Assembly: GCA_038501785.1 (NCBI GenBank)
Contig: JBAMJR010000031.1
Location: forward strand, 6,780,501-6,844,500
DNA from: Myoxocephalus aenaeus
Taxonomy: Eukaryota; Chordata; Actinopteri; Perciformes; Cottidae
Length of the DNA stretch: 64,000 bases
Reading direction: 5' to 3'
Shown here: positions 46,015-58,700 of the stretch, in pieces
How positions within the stretch are numbered: the stretch's first letter is position 1
Layout: every line of letters begins with the position of its first letter
Position numbers and translations under genes: made by a program
The notes under the pieces: model-generated
What the model was told of the DNA's origin: nothing
Database searches by the model: none
The model's input: only the letters and a program-made list of their open reading frames with translations

Positions 46015-46257
46015 TGCAGCCTTTAATCCAGATGAGACGACAATGAAGCTCCGAGTAGAGTTGAGACAAACTTACGACGCCTCCGTATGTTGCTGGGCTC
46101 CACCAATGAATCCATATTTGTCGGTTTGTCTGTCGCTGGTGAATCCGTTGATCTCGGAGTCCGACCCCAGGGAGCTCTCGTCGTCAACGTGACTGCTGCT
46201 CACCGTCCGGATGCTCCTCGTGTCCGCGGGCTGACGGCCGTTCTCTACTCGGGCCAT
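39142..46257 (-). CDS. tbc1d10a: TBC1 domain family member 10A (EPI64), Rab GTPase-activating protein
   Basis: Coding exons (minus): 46257-46076, 44614-44515, 43200-43093, 42757-42651, 42549-42435, 41501-41436, 40914-40725, 40622-40468, 39660-39142. All introns are GT-AG and the joined frame gives 513 aa (human 508). The N-terminus carries the [11 protein letters not shown] and DKYGFI motifs of TBC1D10A. The TBC domain starts near residue 110 and holds both catalytic fingers: IEKDLHR with Arg ~151 and GYCQ with Gln ~188. It is followed by [11 protein letters not shown] and RVWDMF. The tail is lysine- and proline-rich and ends DTYL, a class I PDZ ligand that in EPI64 binds EBP50/NHERF1. Known family role: GAP for Rab27A, Rab35 and Rab8a at microvilli and in vesicle traffic. 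The start is the first ATG in a CpG-rich first exon. Whether this is the tbc1d10aa or ab copy is not decided. Confidence 0.95.
45971..46011. repeat. (AT)n microsatellite in tbc1d10a intron 1
   Basis: About 20 AT units, some 60 bp inside the first intron from its donor site at 46070-46075. Confidence 0.97.
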
Positions 46258-47030
46258 GGCGGCTCGAGAGCTAGCTGAACGTCAGCGAGCTTGTTGACAG
46301 CCCGAAGTCAAAACTGCTCCTCCGCATATGTTGAGGGGCTAAACCGCGTCGACGCCATGATTCTCGGGACGCAAGAACTTCCCTCCCGACTCCTGTTCGC
46401 TCTATAAACGACACGTGTCGCTACGCATTAGCATGTCAGGGCACATTAAACAGGTTAATATGAGTCGTTAGCGAGCGAGGTCAACTTTGACGCTTGTTCC
46501 GATTTAACGTTAGCTCGCTAATGGTGAGCTGCTAACGTAAAGTTAGCCTGAAGAGCTAGAGCCGACACAACCCACAACTATTTTGTTTATGACGGTCCTA
46601 CCTTTAACCAACTACCCCTGTGCGGTCAGCTTGTATTGCATAGTTAGCCATTAACTAACTATGTTGGATGGCAAACGGACTAGTTCGTCATGTCCTCAGC
46701 AAACGGATGCGTTGACTCGCTGTCCTGTCATCCCGAGAGTGCAGGACAGATTTCAGTCTCGACCAAGTCTGCTGTCCGGAGTTGGTACGGTTTCCCCTAG
46801 CGGCTGCCTGGGGAAGTGACGCTACGCCTTCTGTCTGGTTACATGCACTCCCCTCCAATGCACTTCATATAATCTCTAAATTACAAGTCAACCACCATTT
46901 TAGTCTAGACTAACCATTCCCTGTTATGTCTAGTCTGCATCACTAATCTTAGTCTTTTTGATGAACGTGATTGTGCATCTGATCACATTAACTGGTTGCT
47001 AACCGTACACATCATGAAGCAACACAAAGA
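46258..47030. promoter_or_regulatory. tbc1d10a 5' UTR and promoter region, between tbc1d10a and sf3a1
   Basis: CpG-richer DNA directly upstream of the tbc1d10a ATG, with repeated gttagc/gctaac words at 46470-46560 and no clear TATA at the expected place. No other gene is visible. The right part (46850-47030) is AT-rich and leads into the sf3a1 3' end. Confidence 0.5.
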
Positions 47031-47033
47031 ACA

Positions 47034-47054
47034 TTTATTTAGTATTCCTTTATT
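47034..47054 (-). terminator. Poly(A) signals of sf3a1
   Basis: Two AATAAA hexamers on the gene strand (plus-strand TTTATT at 47034-47039 and 47049-47054) lie about 235-250 nt after the sf3a1 stop codon, a normal 3' UTR length. The interval from here to the tbc1d10a start (46258-47030) has no other open frame of note. Confidence 0.55.
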
Positions 47055-47285
47055 TAGCATTATAGGTCTTTACATGTTGATACAAGTTACTATATATCAT
47101 CATGAAGACATCAATAGTTGAACCAATCGTGTGAGCCATGCCTGCTAGTACAGTACAATTAATTGTGCACTTTAAGTTGAGAATTAAGAAAAAAAAACAT
47201 AATTTTGAAAATTGTCATTAAACTAAAATGACAAGAGTGAGTGAAAAAACATTCACATGTAAAATATTTCTTCTTGCTGCATGGC

Positions 47286-50200
47286 TCACTTCTTTCTTCC
47301 ACCCCTCTCCTTCAGTCCCAGGTGAATCACAGCGCCGTTGCTCATGTTGTAATAAGCCAGGGAGTTGGAATCTTTGATGAACATGCCCTAAAAAAAAAAG
47401 AACAAAAAATACAATATATTATTCTATAAATCAGGTTAAAAGGTTGAAGTGAAAGCTAAAATAAAAATAACACTTTACCTCAAACTGTAACTTCTGTTTC
47501 CCTGCTGCCATGCCTGTAGCTTCATGGATTTTGACTTTAATAACAGACACCTGTGGAGACATTGCATTGGCAGATCGATAAGAATTCAGTCAGTGCACTG
47601 GCTGACACTCGTTTAAAAAAACATGGAAACAATAAGCCACCATTTGCAAACCTGATCTGTGAGTGGGACAGTGAAATTCAGCACTTGGCCATTCAGCTTC
47701 CATTCGGTCTTGTCCTGCATGTTGGGTACCTGGACTTTAACTGCCACGGGACCCTGGAGAGGAAAAATTAATACATCATGGTTCAAGCTAAGACGATCAG
47801 TTATTTGGCCATGTCGGTTACAAATAAATGTACTTCTATTACTAAAGAGATTGGTTTATCAATGAAATCTAGAAATATTGAGTTTCAAAGCCATCGCAAT
47901 TGAACATATACCTAGACCCACTCATAAACAAACCAGGACCAATTCATCACTTTGATTTGGTTGTTCCTCTGTAGTCTGTATATTTAATCCCATGCCTATA
48001 AATTTGGCTTTAATAATGAATCCTGTGTTTTTAACTTTGTCCTAATAGAGATCGCACCATTAACTATTGTAAATAAACAAACAACATTTCATTGCGCCAA
48101 CAAACCTTATTTCTACGAAGGAACTCCTCCTCTGGCATAAGGTTGTCTTCTGTCTTCATCTTCTTGTTGACTGGCTCATCATCGTGAGGTGGCGGTGGGT
48201 GGGATGGTTGTGCAGGAGCAGAGCTTGGGGGTTGTGGTACTGGAGGGGCAGGGACGAATGCTGAAAAGAAAAAGCAGTCATTTCAATTTAAAATAATAAT
48301 GAGGAGGCCTTTGTGAAAAGGTTCACTTAATGTCCCAAATATTTGCATTTATATGTTGAATGTCAGGGGAAAATGTATAGAAACCATCATCTTACAAGTT
48401 GGAACAACCATGGGAGGCGGTCTCGGGGCCATCATGTGAGGTGCTGATGACATTGGGACCACATTGATGCGGGAAGCAGGAATCATGGGAGGCATTGACG
48501 CTATAACTTGTCCTGATGCAAGGCGCACGATAGGGGTCATAGGTCTTGGAATTACTGGTACAGCAGACAGGAGAGTGGTGCGCCCTGGTGCCACCTGTTT
48601 ACAATGAACACATAAGTGAGTTATTGGTTTTATAATTTAATTACAAATTAACAGTTTTTTCCAGTTACTCACAGAGTGGGTTGGGCGAAGCATCGACATT
48701 GGGGGTCTAGGCATATTCATGTGAGAGGACATGGGAGAATGGTGATGAATGTCACTAGGCTTGCTTGGGCCAATTTTCTCCCTGGCGGCATCCTCTCCCA
48801 CCAGTCCTTTGGCCTTGTGAATGGCTTCAATCTGCTCTTGTAGGGTGATGTTGGCCTGTGCTGCCTGCTGGGTACGAGCCATGCTTCCTGAGTGGCCATC
48901 CCAAGTAACCTGGTAACACGGAAAGAGAAAATAACATACTGACTCAATTTCTCAAAACGACTCAAATCCTCAGGAATTCCTTAAACCCCTTACGGTGTAA
49001 AATAAACTCATGAATATAGTCACCTTCTCCTCTGGCTTCTGGATTTCTTCTTCACCAATCTTCTTACCGATGGCTGTCTCTTCCACACCAAAGATATCTG
49101 TTCGCCTCTCAGCCAGTTGTTTCAAACTACTCTCAATATCCAAACCGGGAGCATAGACTTCATCTTCGGTCTGCCTCTCTCTGATGCTGCGGTCCCTTTG
49201 TTCCAGCCAGCGCGGATCCAGCAGACCAATACGCATGTGCTCTTGCATCTTACTGGCTTGGATCTTCTCACCAGTAATTGGTGAGATGAGGTACTCATCA
49301 GGAGTAATGATTGAGGGTGGAGGCTTGGAAGCTGGAAGAAAAAGATGGTTTAAGATTAACACACTATACATAGAAACAGCTTGTTATGCAATTAGTATTC
49401 CCTCATCTAAGGGAGCATGTGTTACCTTTGGGATCGTAGTCTTTGCGAATGATAACCTGGTCTGGAGTTGGGGGCAGTGGGGGTGGCATAGGGTTGTCTG
49501 GTGGCAATGGAGCCTTCATGCCATCTTCATCATCATCAGATCCCTTAAGAAAGAAAGCAGGAGGGGGTAGATATAATGATATGTTGTTACATGCACTTAT
49601 CATTATTTTATTTATTTTCAAGCAGCAGGGTTCATACACATTTTGACCAAATTTCCATGACCAAACATTTTGTGAAAAAAGTGAGAAAATTGAGTATTTA
49701 AACTAACAATGAGAATTCCAAAGCATACAGTATACCTTAAATGACACAAATGAATGAGACAATAGTTTGATTAAAAGAATACACGTTTATATAGATGCCT
49801 GTATGGATGCCTGCTTATATTTTGAGCGTCTTTCTTTTAAAAGCATATTAATTATCTCAAACTCAGTGTCAATGAACGTCATGAACATATGAATATAACA
49901 CATTTCCATGACTTTTCCAAAACTTTGGGGATTCTATTTTTTTCAAGGACTTTTCCAGGTCTCGAAATAACCATTTAAAAATTCCATGACTTTTCCAGGT
50001 TTTCCATGACCGTAAGAACCCTGAAGCAGAGGGTCTGAAAACATTACTACATGAAAGTGAAAAGAGGCCAGCCTGCGATTGGTCAACGATTGAGAGTTTA
50101 CAAGGCACAGTGATTTATTTTGTCATCATTTCTTACCTCATCCATATCCTGCACTTGTGTGTCTTGATCAGGTTGTGAGGGCTGACCTCCGCCCCGAACC

Positions 50201-52266
50201 TCCCGTTCATCGTCTTCATCCTCACTCTCAACTTCCATCTCCACCTCCTCGCTCTCTCCATACTTCTCATAGCGCTCTTGGATTAGGATGCGAGCGCCAA
50301 GCTCCTCTGGTGTGGTAGGTGGGGGGAAGTGGCCTGGGGAAATAGAGATGCCAGTAAACATAAATTATTCTAGCTACATTTAGGGGCTTACATGTTGAAT
50401 AATTACAATAATTGCAGATATATTACCTTGTTCGTTGGGCTGGAAATCCACCGTCTCAACCACTACAAAGTCATGCCAGTCAATTTGGGCATATGCCACA
50501 CGTTCTTTCTCTCTTTCCTCCTCCTCCTTTTTTCTCTCACGCTCCTGGAACTTGGCCCACTCAACACGGTACTTCACCTGTCGGTTGAGCAGAAAGACAG
50601 CTGCTTAACATGGGCAAAGTGCTACTAAGTGCTTACTCTGAGAAACAGTCACAGTTGAAGTTGATTACCTGGTCCATAACCTCTCTTGGATTCTCAGCCT
50701 CTCTCTTCAGCTTGGTCAGAAGGCCTTTGGGCGGGATCAGAATCTACATGTTTTGAGACAAGATCAAGACGAAGTTTAGCATTCCTTCCCAAACATAGAA
50801 TAACGGCAATATCAGCGAATCAATGTGTGAAGTCACCTTTGTGTACTGCTCAACCAGTTTGGTGAAATAGTTGAAAAGGCTGTGCTGTGGCCGCAGAAAG
50901 TCAAATTGGTAGTTCCTTTGTTCTTTCTGCATGAGCTGAGTAAGAAACTGGCGGCCATTGCGAGCAACAAACTGGGCAGTGAGCTTGACAACATCAAGAT
51001 CAAATGCTGAGATTGATGGAGGATCCGCAATAAACTCGTACTCAGGAGGTGGTTCTTTGGGGATTACTGCTTCTTGAATCACCTGTTGCGCCTATTGACA
51101 AATACAAAAGGTATTTTAGTTGTTGAATAAATAGCAATTAAGGACATGAAAAAAAACAAAAAAAATTATTAAAATGCCATGGCTTACTTTTTGAGCAAGC
51201 TGTTGAGATTGCAGCATAGCCTGCATAACCTTGGGCACTGCTGCAGATGGTTCCTGTCCTTTGCCCTCCTTAAATTCATTGACCTTGTGACGGTAGTAGG
51301 CATGGTAGGGGTCATTTGGGTTGAGGAAATTAAACTTTGGATTGTTGATTTCATTTTGACGGATTCTTGCTTCAAACTCCGGTCCATTCCTGTTAAAGGA
51401 AAAGGAATTGTTTTAAATCATAAAACAAACCGGGAGCATAGACTAGTTAAGACTGCAGCTGTATAACAGATGAGTAACCAACCTGGCAACAAAGCTGGCT
51501 GTCTTGTCAACTATGTTTCGAACTTCAGGAGGTGGATAAATGATACCAACGATGGGTTTAGTGGCTGGGGTTTCTTCTGCTGGAGCCTCATTCTGTTGGC
51601 AAAATTAATATTTGTTCATCATTTGCATTTGTAATATTACTTTTGGCTCACTAACACATTCGTGTCAACCTTCACCCAACGTGCATGACATTAAGCTTCC
51701 TTAACCCATGTAGCATCATTTGCTACAAGTTTAATTTGCAGATGTTTTGAGCTATCTGATGGTCATGCTTCTGACACCATCCCAATAAACAACAGAGGAA
51801 AACTTGCGGCACTATACAATATGAATGATACTTAATAAATGAATAGCCAACAGAATATCCCTCTTCTCTGTACAATTGTATTTAGGTAGCTAGGTGTATA
51901 CAATGCAGATTTCGCTGTGAAAGTCATCACGACAAACTATTTCCAACAGTTTCAAGGGCGAACGTTAAATGTGCTTATTTCAAAACATCCAATTGAGTTT
52001 TAGTTTAAGCTAACGTTGCTTGTGAATTGACCCTGGAAGCTAACTACAAGCTAACTAGACTTGCGCCTTGTGGCGATTATCCAAAATAGACGACAACGTT
52101 ATCTACTCTGCAATTCACGTTCATTGAGACACAGTTAACAGTACATTTTCCACTAGTCTCCCCACTCCGAAACAGTATGTTAGCTACATTGTGAACATGA
52201 GCTAACTAGGTTAGTCACCTTGTTGTTGGGCTCCGGCTGAACAATTTGAACAGGCCCAGGCGGCAT
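47286..52266 (-). CDS. sf3a1: Splicing factor 3A subunit 1 (SF3a120, U2 snRNP)
   Basis: Coding exons (minus): 52266-52219, 51592-51483, 51389-51188, 51091-50837, 50743-50669, 50577-50427, 50333-50137, 49543-49426, 49331-49024, 48909-48673, 48594-48396, 48260-48106, 47753-47652, 47550-47479, 47387-47286. All frames join, giving 776 aa (human 793). SURP1 lies at ~40-82 and SURP2 at ~152-196. Between them and the C-terminus are a charged stretch, the EEVEMEVESEDEDD acidic patch, and a long proline/methionine-rich linker. The last three exons (~686-776) encode the ubiquitin-like domain ending ERGGRKK. In the family, SF3A1 joins SF3A2 and SF3A3 in the 17S U2 snRNP, SURP2 binds SF3A3, and the UBL binds U1 snRNA stem-loop 4. 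The start codon follows a 5' UTR intron (52302-52424). The promoter is shared with ccdc157. Confidence 0.97.
49626..50023. mobile_element. MITE in sf3a1 intron 7 with terminal inverted repeats and target duplication
   Basis: Left end CAGGGTTCATAC and right end GTAAGAACCCTG are inverted repeats with one mismatch. The element is flanked on both sides by aagcag, a candidate 6-bp target-site duplication. The interior right half repeats catgacttttcca three times. The family (cagggttcatac...ccatgacttttccagg) is common in teleosts. It lies entirely between coding exons 50333-50137 and 49543-49426, in an intron otherwise only about 190 bp long. Confidence 0.8.
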
Positions 52267-52424
52267 GGCGAAGTCTTTCTTTAGGGAAAGCTGGAAGTAA
52301 CCTGCAAACACCAAGCCAACAAGAAGAGTTATGTATGTTACATGCACATAGTATACTAAATATTTAGCTCGAAACACAATATATAACAAATTAAAGTCTG
52401 CATTTGCTGTAGTTGAACACTTAC

Positions 52425-52470
52425 TGCGTCGCGCTTTCGTTGACCCAATAAAGACGTATTACTTCCGGAC
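52425..52470 (-). other. Predicted 5' UTR exon of sf3a1
   Basis: On the minus strand a GTAAGT donor follows position 52425, and a good acceptor (tttgcag) sits just before 52301, 35 bases upstream of the sf3a1 ATG. This predicts a short untranslated first exon ending at 52425. Its 5' end is not visible in the sequence; I place it near the CCGGAAGT motif at 52461-52468. Splice-signal inference only. Confidence 0.5.
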
Positions 52471-52505
52471 ACACGCCGCTAAGCATTATGGGACTTGCAG
52501 TACCT
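52456..52505. promoter_or_regulatory. Bidirectional sf3a1/ccdc157 promoter with ETS and ZNF143-like motifs
   Basis: sf3a1 is transcribed leftwards from about 52450 and ccdc157 rightwards from just after this stretch. Between them are acttccgg at 52461-52468 (ETS/GABP consensus CCGGAAGT on the minus strand) and, at 52483-52501, a 19-mer. Its reverse complement matches the ZNF143/THAP11 consensus ACTACAANTCCCANNATGC with one change (ACTG for ACTA). Both motifs are typical of TATA-less housekeeping and bidirectional promoters. Motifs are seen; promoter activity is inferred from gene layout. Confidence 0.6.
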
Positions 52506-52604
52506 TTTGTTGCAGGTTGCCATGGAACTGTGACGCCAACAAGCTACACCTACTCGTCCTCTCTGCTGTGTTACAGAAACAAACTATCAGCTACCTGGTC
52601 AGGT

Positions 52605-55600
52605 ATGAGTCAGCTGTTGGGTCGTCAGGACTGCATCGAAAGCCTCCGAAAAGACGTTGTCGACCTTCAAGGTGCGATTCTGGACGTCTTTTCTCGAACT
52701 GGACCGGTCCGCTTTTCCTCATGGAAATTCCCAGATAAACTCTCATGTAATCTGGACATGGTGACTCTACTGGAGCAATATGACTTTGTGAATGGGGAGG
52801 ATGCATTCAATCAACACTCCCACACTGTGTTATTGGAGCTGGTGATTGACAGGTAATACATATCAAATTAACAAATATTTACAATAGTTATTTCTTGAAT
52901 ATTCACTTAACCATTACTTGCCTTTTCTTTCTCCTTTCGCTGAAGACTACTGCTTATTCTGCAAAGCTTCAATGCATATGTTGAGCAAATTAGGTGCAGC
53001 CACAGGAGAGAACAAACCCAGCAGAGAGGATGTGTGTCAGTTGGTCTGGTTGTCAGAAACTATTGGAGTAATTTAGTTCAGTTTGCCAACCTAAAGGTAG
53101 GGACATTGCTTTATTTAAATGAAGATAAAACATGTACAACATAATGTATATAGCGATTGGACAGATCTCATTACTTTCTTTCTTATTTTAGGGGACATAC
53201 AAAGACATCAAGACACAAGCAAAAGCAACGCCATTTGACTCTGATGGGACAGAGACACTGTCATCGGTCTCCCCCGAAATGAGCGGCAAACATTGCTTAT
53301 CTACCTGGTCTTCAACAAGCTCCTTTAAGTTTTTGCCACAGAATCATGGACCTTCCAGTGCTATCCACAACACCCCTTGCTATCCTAAAGTTGACAGCCA
53401 CAACGTAAGCTGCCAGACCGTTGAATCATCCCTTGTTCCCTGCAGTGCATGCCACCAAGTGCAATCTACTTTGATAAACAACGGGCATGCTTTGGTGGCA
53501 CTGCTTCAGAGTGAGAGCCTGCCCTCATCTCTGCAGCCACTCTTAGTAGCTGTGGAAGACACCCTGGAGCTGGGACATATGACAGCAGGGGATGTAGCCC
53601 AGTGTGCCAAAGAGCAGCGAAGAGACATGCGCCGGCTGGAAAAACATCTTCTAGATGTGCGGGGTACTGTGCATCCTCTTAAAGATAGACTAGCAGAAGC
53701 AGAAGCTGAGCGAGAGAGATTCAGGTCTCAGCTGGAAAGTAAACAGAAAGAGTTCAAGCAAGAGATGGAAAAACACCAAGCGAACACAGTACAGCTGGAG
53801 TTTTCACTGAGGACAGCACAAAGATCCACTGAAAAAACAGAGCAGAGGTTGCAAGAGGAGCAACAACAACTCAAGAGAGGTGCAGAAACGTAAAAAACGA
53901 ATATGATGGGAACTCATTACGATCACAAACTATATCTTTGCTATTTTTGTAACAGAAACACTGTGTTTGAAGGAGAGTAATTCCAGACTGAAAGAGAATG
54001 TAGCAGTACAGCATGATGCATTACAAGCACTTGGTAAGGACATAATATAACACTTGTCTTACTTATACAAATAAAATAACCGTATATGCTGTTTGATGGA
54101 TCGTTTTGTTATGTGGTAGAACAAGAAACGCATGTGCTGCAGGATAAAGTGAGGACCTTGCAAATTGAGGAAGAGGCCTGTTGCAAACTACAGCAAAGAA
54201 TCCAGCAGTTAGAGAGTCAAATCTCTGAAAATCAACTGCATCTCGACAAAGAGAATGCCAAGTACCACAGCGCTTGTCGTCAGCAAGAGGTCAGTGACAT
54301 CACTTACAAATTAATGATTTGTTATTTTTAGCTTGAGTCCATAACGGTATTCATGTTTGTGTGGGTGCGTCTAGTCAATGCAGGCGAAGCAAAAGTCTTT
54401 GTTAGAGAGAGTTGATGCCCTCGATGAAGAGTGTGAAGAGCTGCAGAGGCAGTTGGTGGAGAGGGAGGAGAGACAGAGTGACTTTCACAATCAGCTGCAA
54501 AAGATGACAGAGGAGAAGGAACAAATGCAGGCTCAATTTGCTCAGCAGCAGGTATATCGGAGTTCTTGAGTGCAGCTTTACATTTCATAATAAATACTTT
54601 TTAACCTGGTGGTTCATGCTGTGAGGATTCTTTCCAACAGGAGCTGTGTTTGGAGCTCCAAAAGGAGAAGCAGACCCTGGAAACATACGTATGCGAGCTA
54701 AAGAACAGTGTGGCTGAGCTAAAGGAGGATGTGCAAGCCTTAAGGGAGAGAGAGAGGCTGTTGGTGGCTTTTCCAGAACTCAGCCCTCTGGCCCAGGCCC
54801 AACCAAAGAGTATGGCAGTAAAACAATATTTGTCGATTAACGTTCTGCATGACTCATCCACTCACTAATTACATATAAATATTACTCGCTCAGTGCTGTT
54901 TGCACTCCTCCAGACTAGAGCACCATATAGCTTTTTTATTTGGAATACACAAAAACATTCCCAACTGCTTCTATTTTTAGTAGTGCAATCATGTTGTAAG
55001 CGTTTAAATGTTGTTTATTTCATATTTCAAGGTACAGGAAATGTGCTTTTGGATATGGAGCAACAATTGCAGGCAAATACCATACGTACAAAAATCCTGG
55101 AGCAAGAAAACACTACCCTGTACACCAGCATTGTGAAACTGAGGCAAAGAGTACAACATAATGCCACCAGGGTAAGTGCATGAACATATGTGAATCGGTG
55201 TGCGTTACACATTAATCAACTCTCATTGAGCTGCTAAATGTATTTGTTATCAACAGGAAGCCTCACCATGGAGCCTCTCTCTGCCCAGCACATCTGTTGA
55301 ACAGCAACAAAATCACCTGACACAAACACAAAAGAGTCCATTGTGAGTTTGATTTGATACAAATGTTACTTTTGAACACATGTAGCCTCATGCATAAATT
55401 TTTATAAATGATTAATCGTCACGCCTGTGTTTTGGGTATGTTCTTATTTCTCCTCTGTACCACAGGCAGAGCAGCAGTGCAACAGGGCTGGAATACGATA
55501 ACAGAGGGAGGGAAGCAAGACGAGAGGAAAGTGGTCTCGAGTCAGCTGGGTCAGAGGATCGTGTGTCCACTGCCTCTCCCTCGTCTCTGCAACTTCACCT

Positions 55601-55718
55601 TCAAACCCTCCACCTCAACACGGAAGCCCCTGCTGCTAAAAGACATCCAACAACACGCAATGTTTCTCTTCTCTCTCACTCCAGAAGCTCAAATCAGAGG
55701 AACAAAATTAAACCCTGA
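52605..55718 (+). CDS. ccdc157: Coiled-coil domain-containing protein 157
   Basis: Coding exons: 52605-52852, 52946-53096, 53192-53879, 53956-54033, 54120-54289, 54375-54551, 54641-54809, 55032-55171, 55257-55342, 55466-55718. The joined frame gives 719 aa (human about 750). The N-terminus (MSQLLG..CIESLRKD, then GPVRFSSWKFPDK and VLLELVIDR) matches CCDC157 closely. The middle (about residues 230-600) is long glutamate/glutamine-rich coiled coil with leucine heptads, and the C-terminus is serine-rich and low in conservation. An in-frame ATG exists upstream at 52488, but homology to the human start favours 52605. Family knowledge: CCDC157 is linked to spermatogenesis and to Golgi/endosomal traffic; molecular function is poorly known. 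The gene is head to head with sf3a1, as in human 22q12.2. The last exon also carries a longer open frame in another phase (to 55764); splice phase excludes it. Confidence 0.92.
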
Positions 55719-58700
55719 ATGCATAAATGCACTCCAACAGAAGACACTCTTGCAGTTGGAGTGAGAAAGGACAACGACTACAAAGCTCATAAAAAGGCAC
55801 ATTAATATGTCATGTTGTCTTATTGTACATTATAGCACACTAACACTAATTATTACCAATTACATTATGCAGTTATGACAATGGATTACCACTGTAACCA
55901 CTACATTTTTCATGATGTTAAATTGAATACATGCGTTGTGGAGCACTGTTATTTCACTGCTTTTTAATAGGGTATTGATGTCTATTGAATATTATGTTTC
56001 TAGATATATGATATGCTGCATGTGTCTGAATGGGTGGCCTTCACAGCAGATGAGTTGTCATTGTTTGTGTGACACTCAATGTTGTACAAACTGCCCATCT
56101 AGCGACAGATGTGATGTGGCTTTTTAAGCGCTATCTGACGAGGGTACCGAATGGGGATGTTCCCATGGAAACGCAAGGGCTCACAGGATTCACACACTGC
56201 TGAATCACTACAGACCTTTATTTAAGTCCCTCCGAGTTAATCTGTCAATTAGTTCTCATTTGTGCTTCGAGATCAAATACAAATACAAATTGTATATGAG
56301 GTAACATTTCTCATCGTTTTGGTGTTTGCACGAGGCTTGCTTTGCAGTGGTAATTTGAGATGCTCTTAGCTCAATTGTGTAATCTGAGTCTAATGGGGAG
56401 CCCAAGAGATTTAACGTTAGCTTGTGTCAGAGCTGTTAAAATTTCCTCTTTATGTTCTTGACAGATAAACCTGTTTTCTCACCTGATCATTTCATGCACT
56501 TAAAAGACAACCAATGACCTGAGGGTTAATCCTTAAATGGGGTTAATTACATAGCCACGGGTCTTCAAGCATGCATAGAAGTTGACAAAGCGATTAGTTC
56601 ATATCAGCTATGGCATTTAGTCAAGTTAATCATAAGCAGTAAATAAATTACTCTTATGTTTATGTAACAGACAACAATGAGTATGAGATAAGTTGTTTTC
56701 TTTCTAAAATTAAGTTCAGTAATGTAGAAAGAATAGTTTTTGTACTGGACTGTTAACACCTTTATTTATTTGAGTGTTTATCATGGTTTAAAAACATTGT
56801 CCATAAGTTAATTGAAAAAGATGTCTCTTAATGTTAGTTGCAAGGAAATGTAAGGTATACAATCAAGAATTGATTATTTTGTCTATTTCTACATAGTTGT
56901 TCTAAGCAGCAACAGACTTGATTACTGATTGTACAAAATAAGTTCTGCTACATCTTTGATAATAAAAGAAACAATGCTTGTATGGGACATTTTAAATTAA
57001 TAAATGGTTACATATTAGCAACACTTTGGGTATTTAGCAGCAAGCCACGCGTATAAATGTCTAAATGGCCGTGCATCAGACTATTTACAAGTGCAAATAA
57101 TGTGTTTCTATCCTGTCATTCTTGAAATTCTATGCTCAACATGCAGTTTATGTTATCTGCTAATTATAGTTTATTTTATCCACAATTTTAGTCCACAATT
57201 TAGATATTTGTAAATGCTGTTTCAAAACATTTATTTTTCATTTATAACACAGTCTTTTGCATTTTATACAGACCTACACTATTAACATAAATATTTGATA
57301 ACTTGTGTGCAAGTACATATAGTACAATACAATTCAAAAGTAAGAAAAGAATTGGATCATTTATAACAGACAGAGAAAGCGGTGACAGAACATTTAGCTT
57401 TAAAAAGCACCACAGTATCAATATCTGTTACTTGCTCCGACATCCAAAACATAACTGTGAAACAGAAAATTACCAAACAATAGTTTTCAGTGTGCAAAGT
57501 TGTAAAAAATTCTAGGAATGCCAAAATGCCTCCTACTTTACCTTTTTTCTTCCATGTTTTTCTTTAGGTTTAATAATTAGGAAGCATGAAATATGTTTAT
57601 TTTATCTAACAGACTAAAACTAAATCATAAAGACTGATAACGCTAACTTTGGAAATTAGTCTGCATTGATTACGACACGTTTAAGGCCATCGGTTTCTTA
57701 TGCAACACATGCAAACACAAATTGAAATGAATGAAAACATAAAATTCATTGGGATCTTTTTAAGTAAATATACCTATGTAATAAAAAATAAAGCCATCAC
57801 TTATTTAAACTGTTGTTTACAAGTGTAGGCTTTGAGAATGCAGTCTATATAATATGAGTGTTCTCACATGTGTGCCGTTCTCTAATCTAGGTCAAACTGC
57901 AGACTGGCGACAGGGACTGATGCAAATCTGCTGGGATTACGGAGGCCTCAGATGGACACATCCCAGGTTTAACATAACCAAAGTCTGCCTGCCTGCCAAT
58001 GCTCAACTATGTGTGTAAGAATTCCCATTCAGGTTTGTGCTTGTTTTATATATAGTCTAATTATCTCTCAGGTTATCTCAGGAAAACACAGTAAAATAAA
58101 GGCTCAATATTGTATACATTTGTATAATCTCATACCAACAGGGGGAAAGGGTAAAGAGCTGCTGTTTAAACATGTGTGAGAAAAGACTGGACAAAATCAG
58201 TGACACAAAAAAGAACAAGATCATGGGATGAGATTAACTAGAGCACTGAAGTGCGACTAAAACGGTGAACACAAATTCCTGATGGAGACTAATAGAGGTA
58301 CATGCAAACACAGACACCGTGAAATACAAAAAAAGACAATGCAAATGTAAGATAATGAGATCTGTATACAGTAATAATATAAATATAAATACATAGTTTT
58401 GAATATGGGATTAAACAATTTGCCAGACACCACTTTTCTTGGGGCAGTCTGAGTAGCAAAAGGAGGAGATCAAATTAGTAGAGCTTGTAGTTTCTCCTGA
58501 GGTTTGTGGGAGAATGTGAAGAAAAGGCAAAAATGTAAACTCACAAAAGTCTGTGCATACCTCTGCTTGGCTAAACAAAACAAAAAAACATGCAACATAG
58601 GATTGCTTAATATGCTCAAAATGATTTTCCAGCTCCAGACCTGTGTTAGCATTAACCAAATTAAATAAATCATCAACTATATGTACTTAAAGGTTCTCTA

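Noticed and set aside
52488..52604. Upstream in-frame ATG of ccdc157
   Set aside because: The 39 added residues have no counterpart in human CCDC157 and overlap the promoter motifs; start kept at 52605.
55408..55764. 118-codon frame over the last ccdc157 exon
   Set aside because: Splice phase from exon 55257-55342 (two bases carried over) sets a different frame, which ends at 55718.
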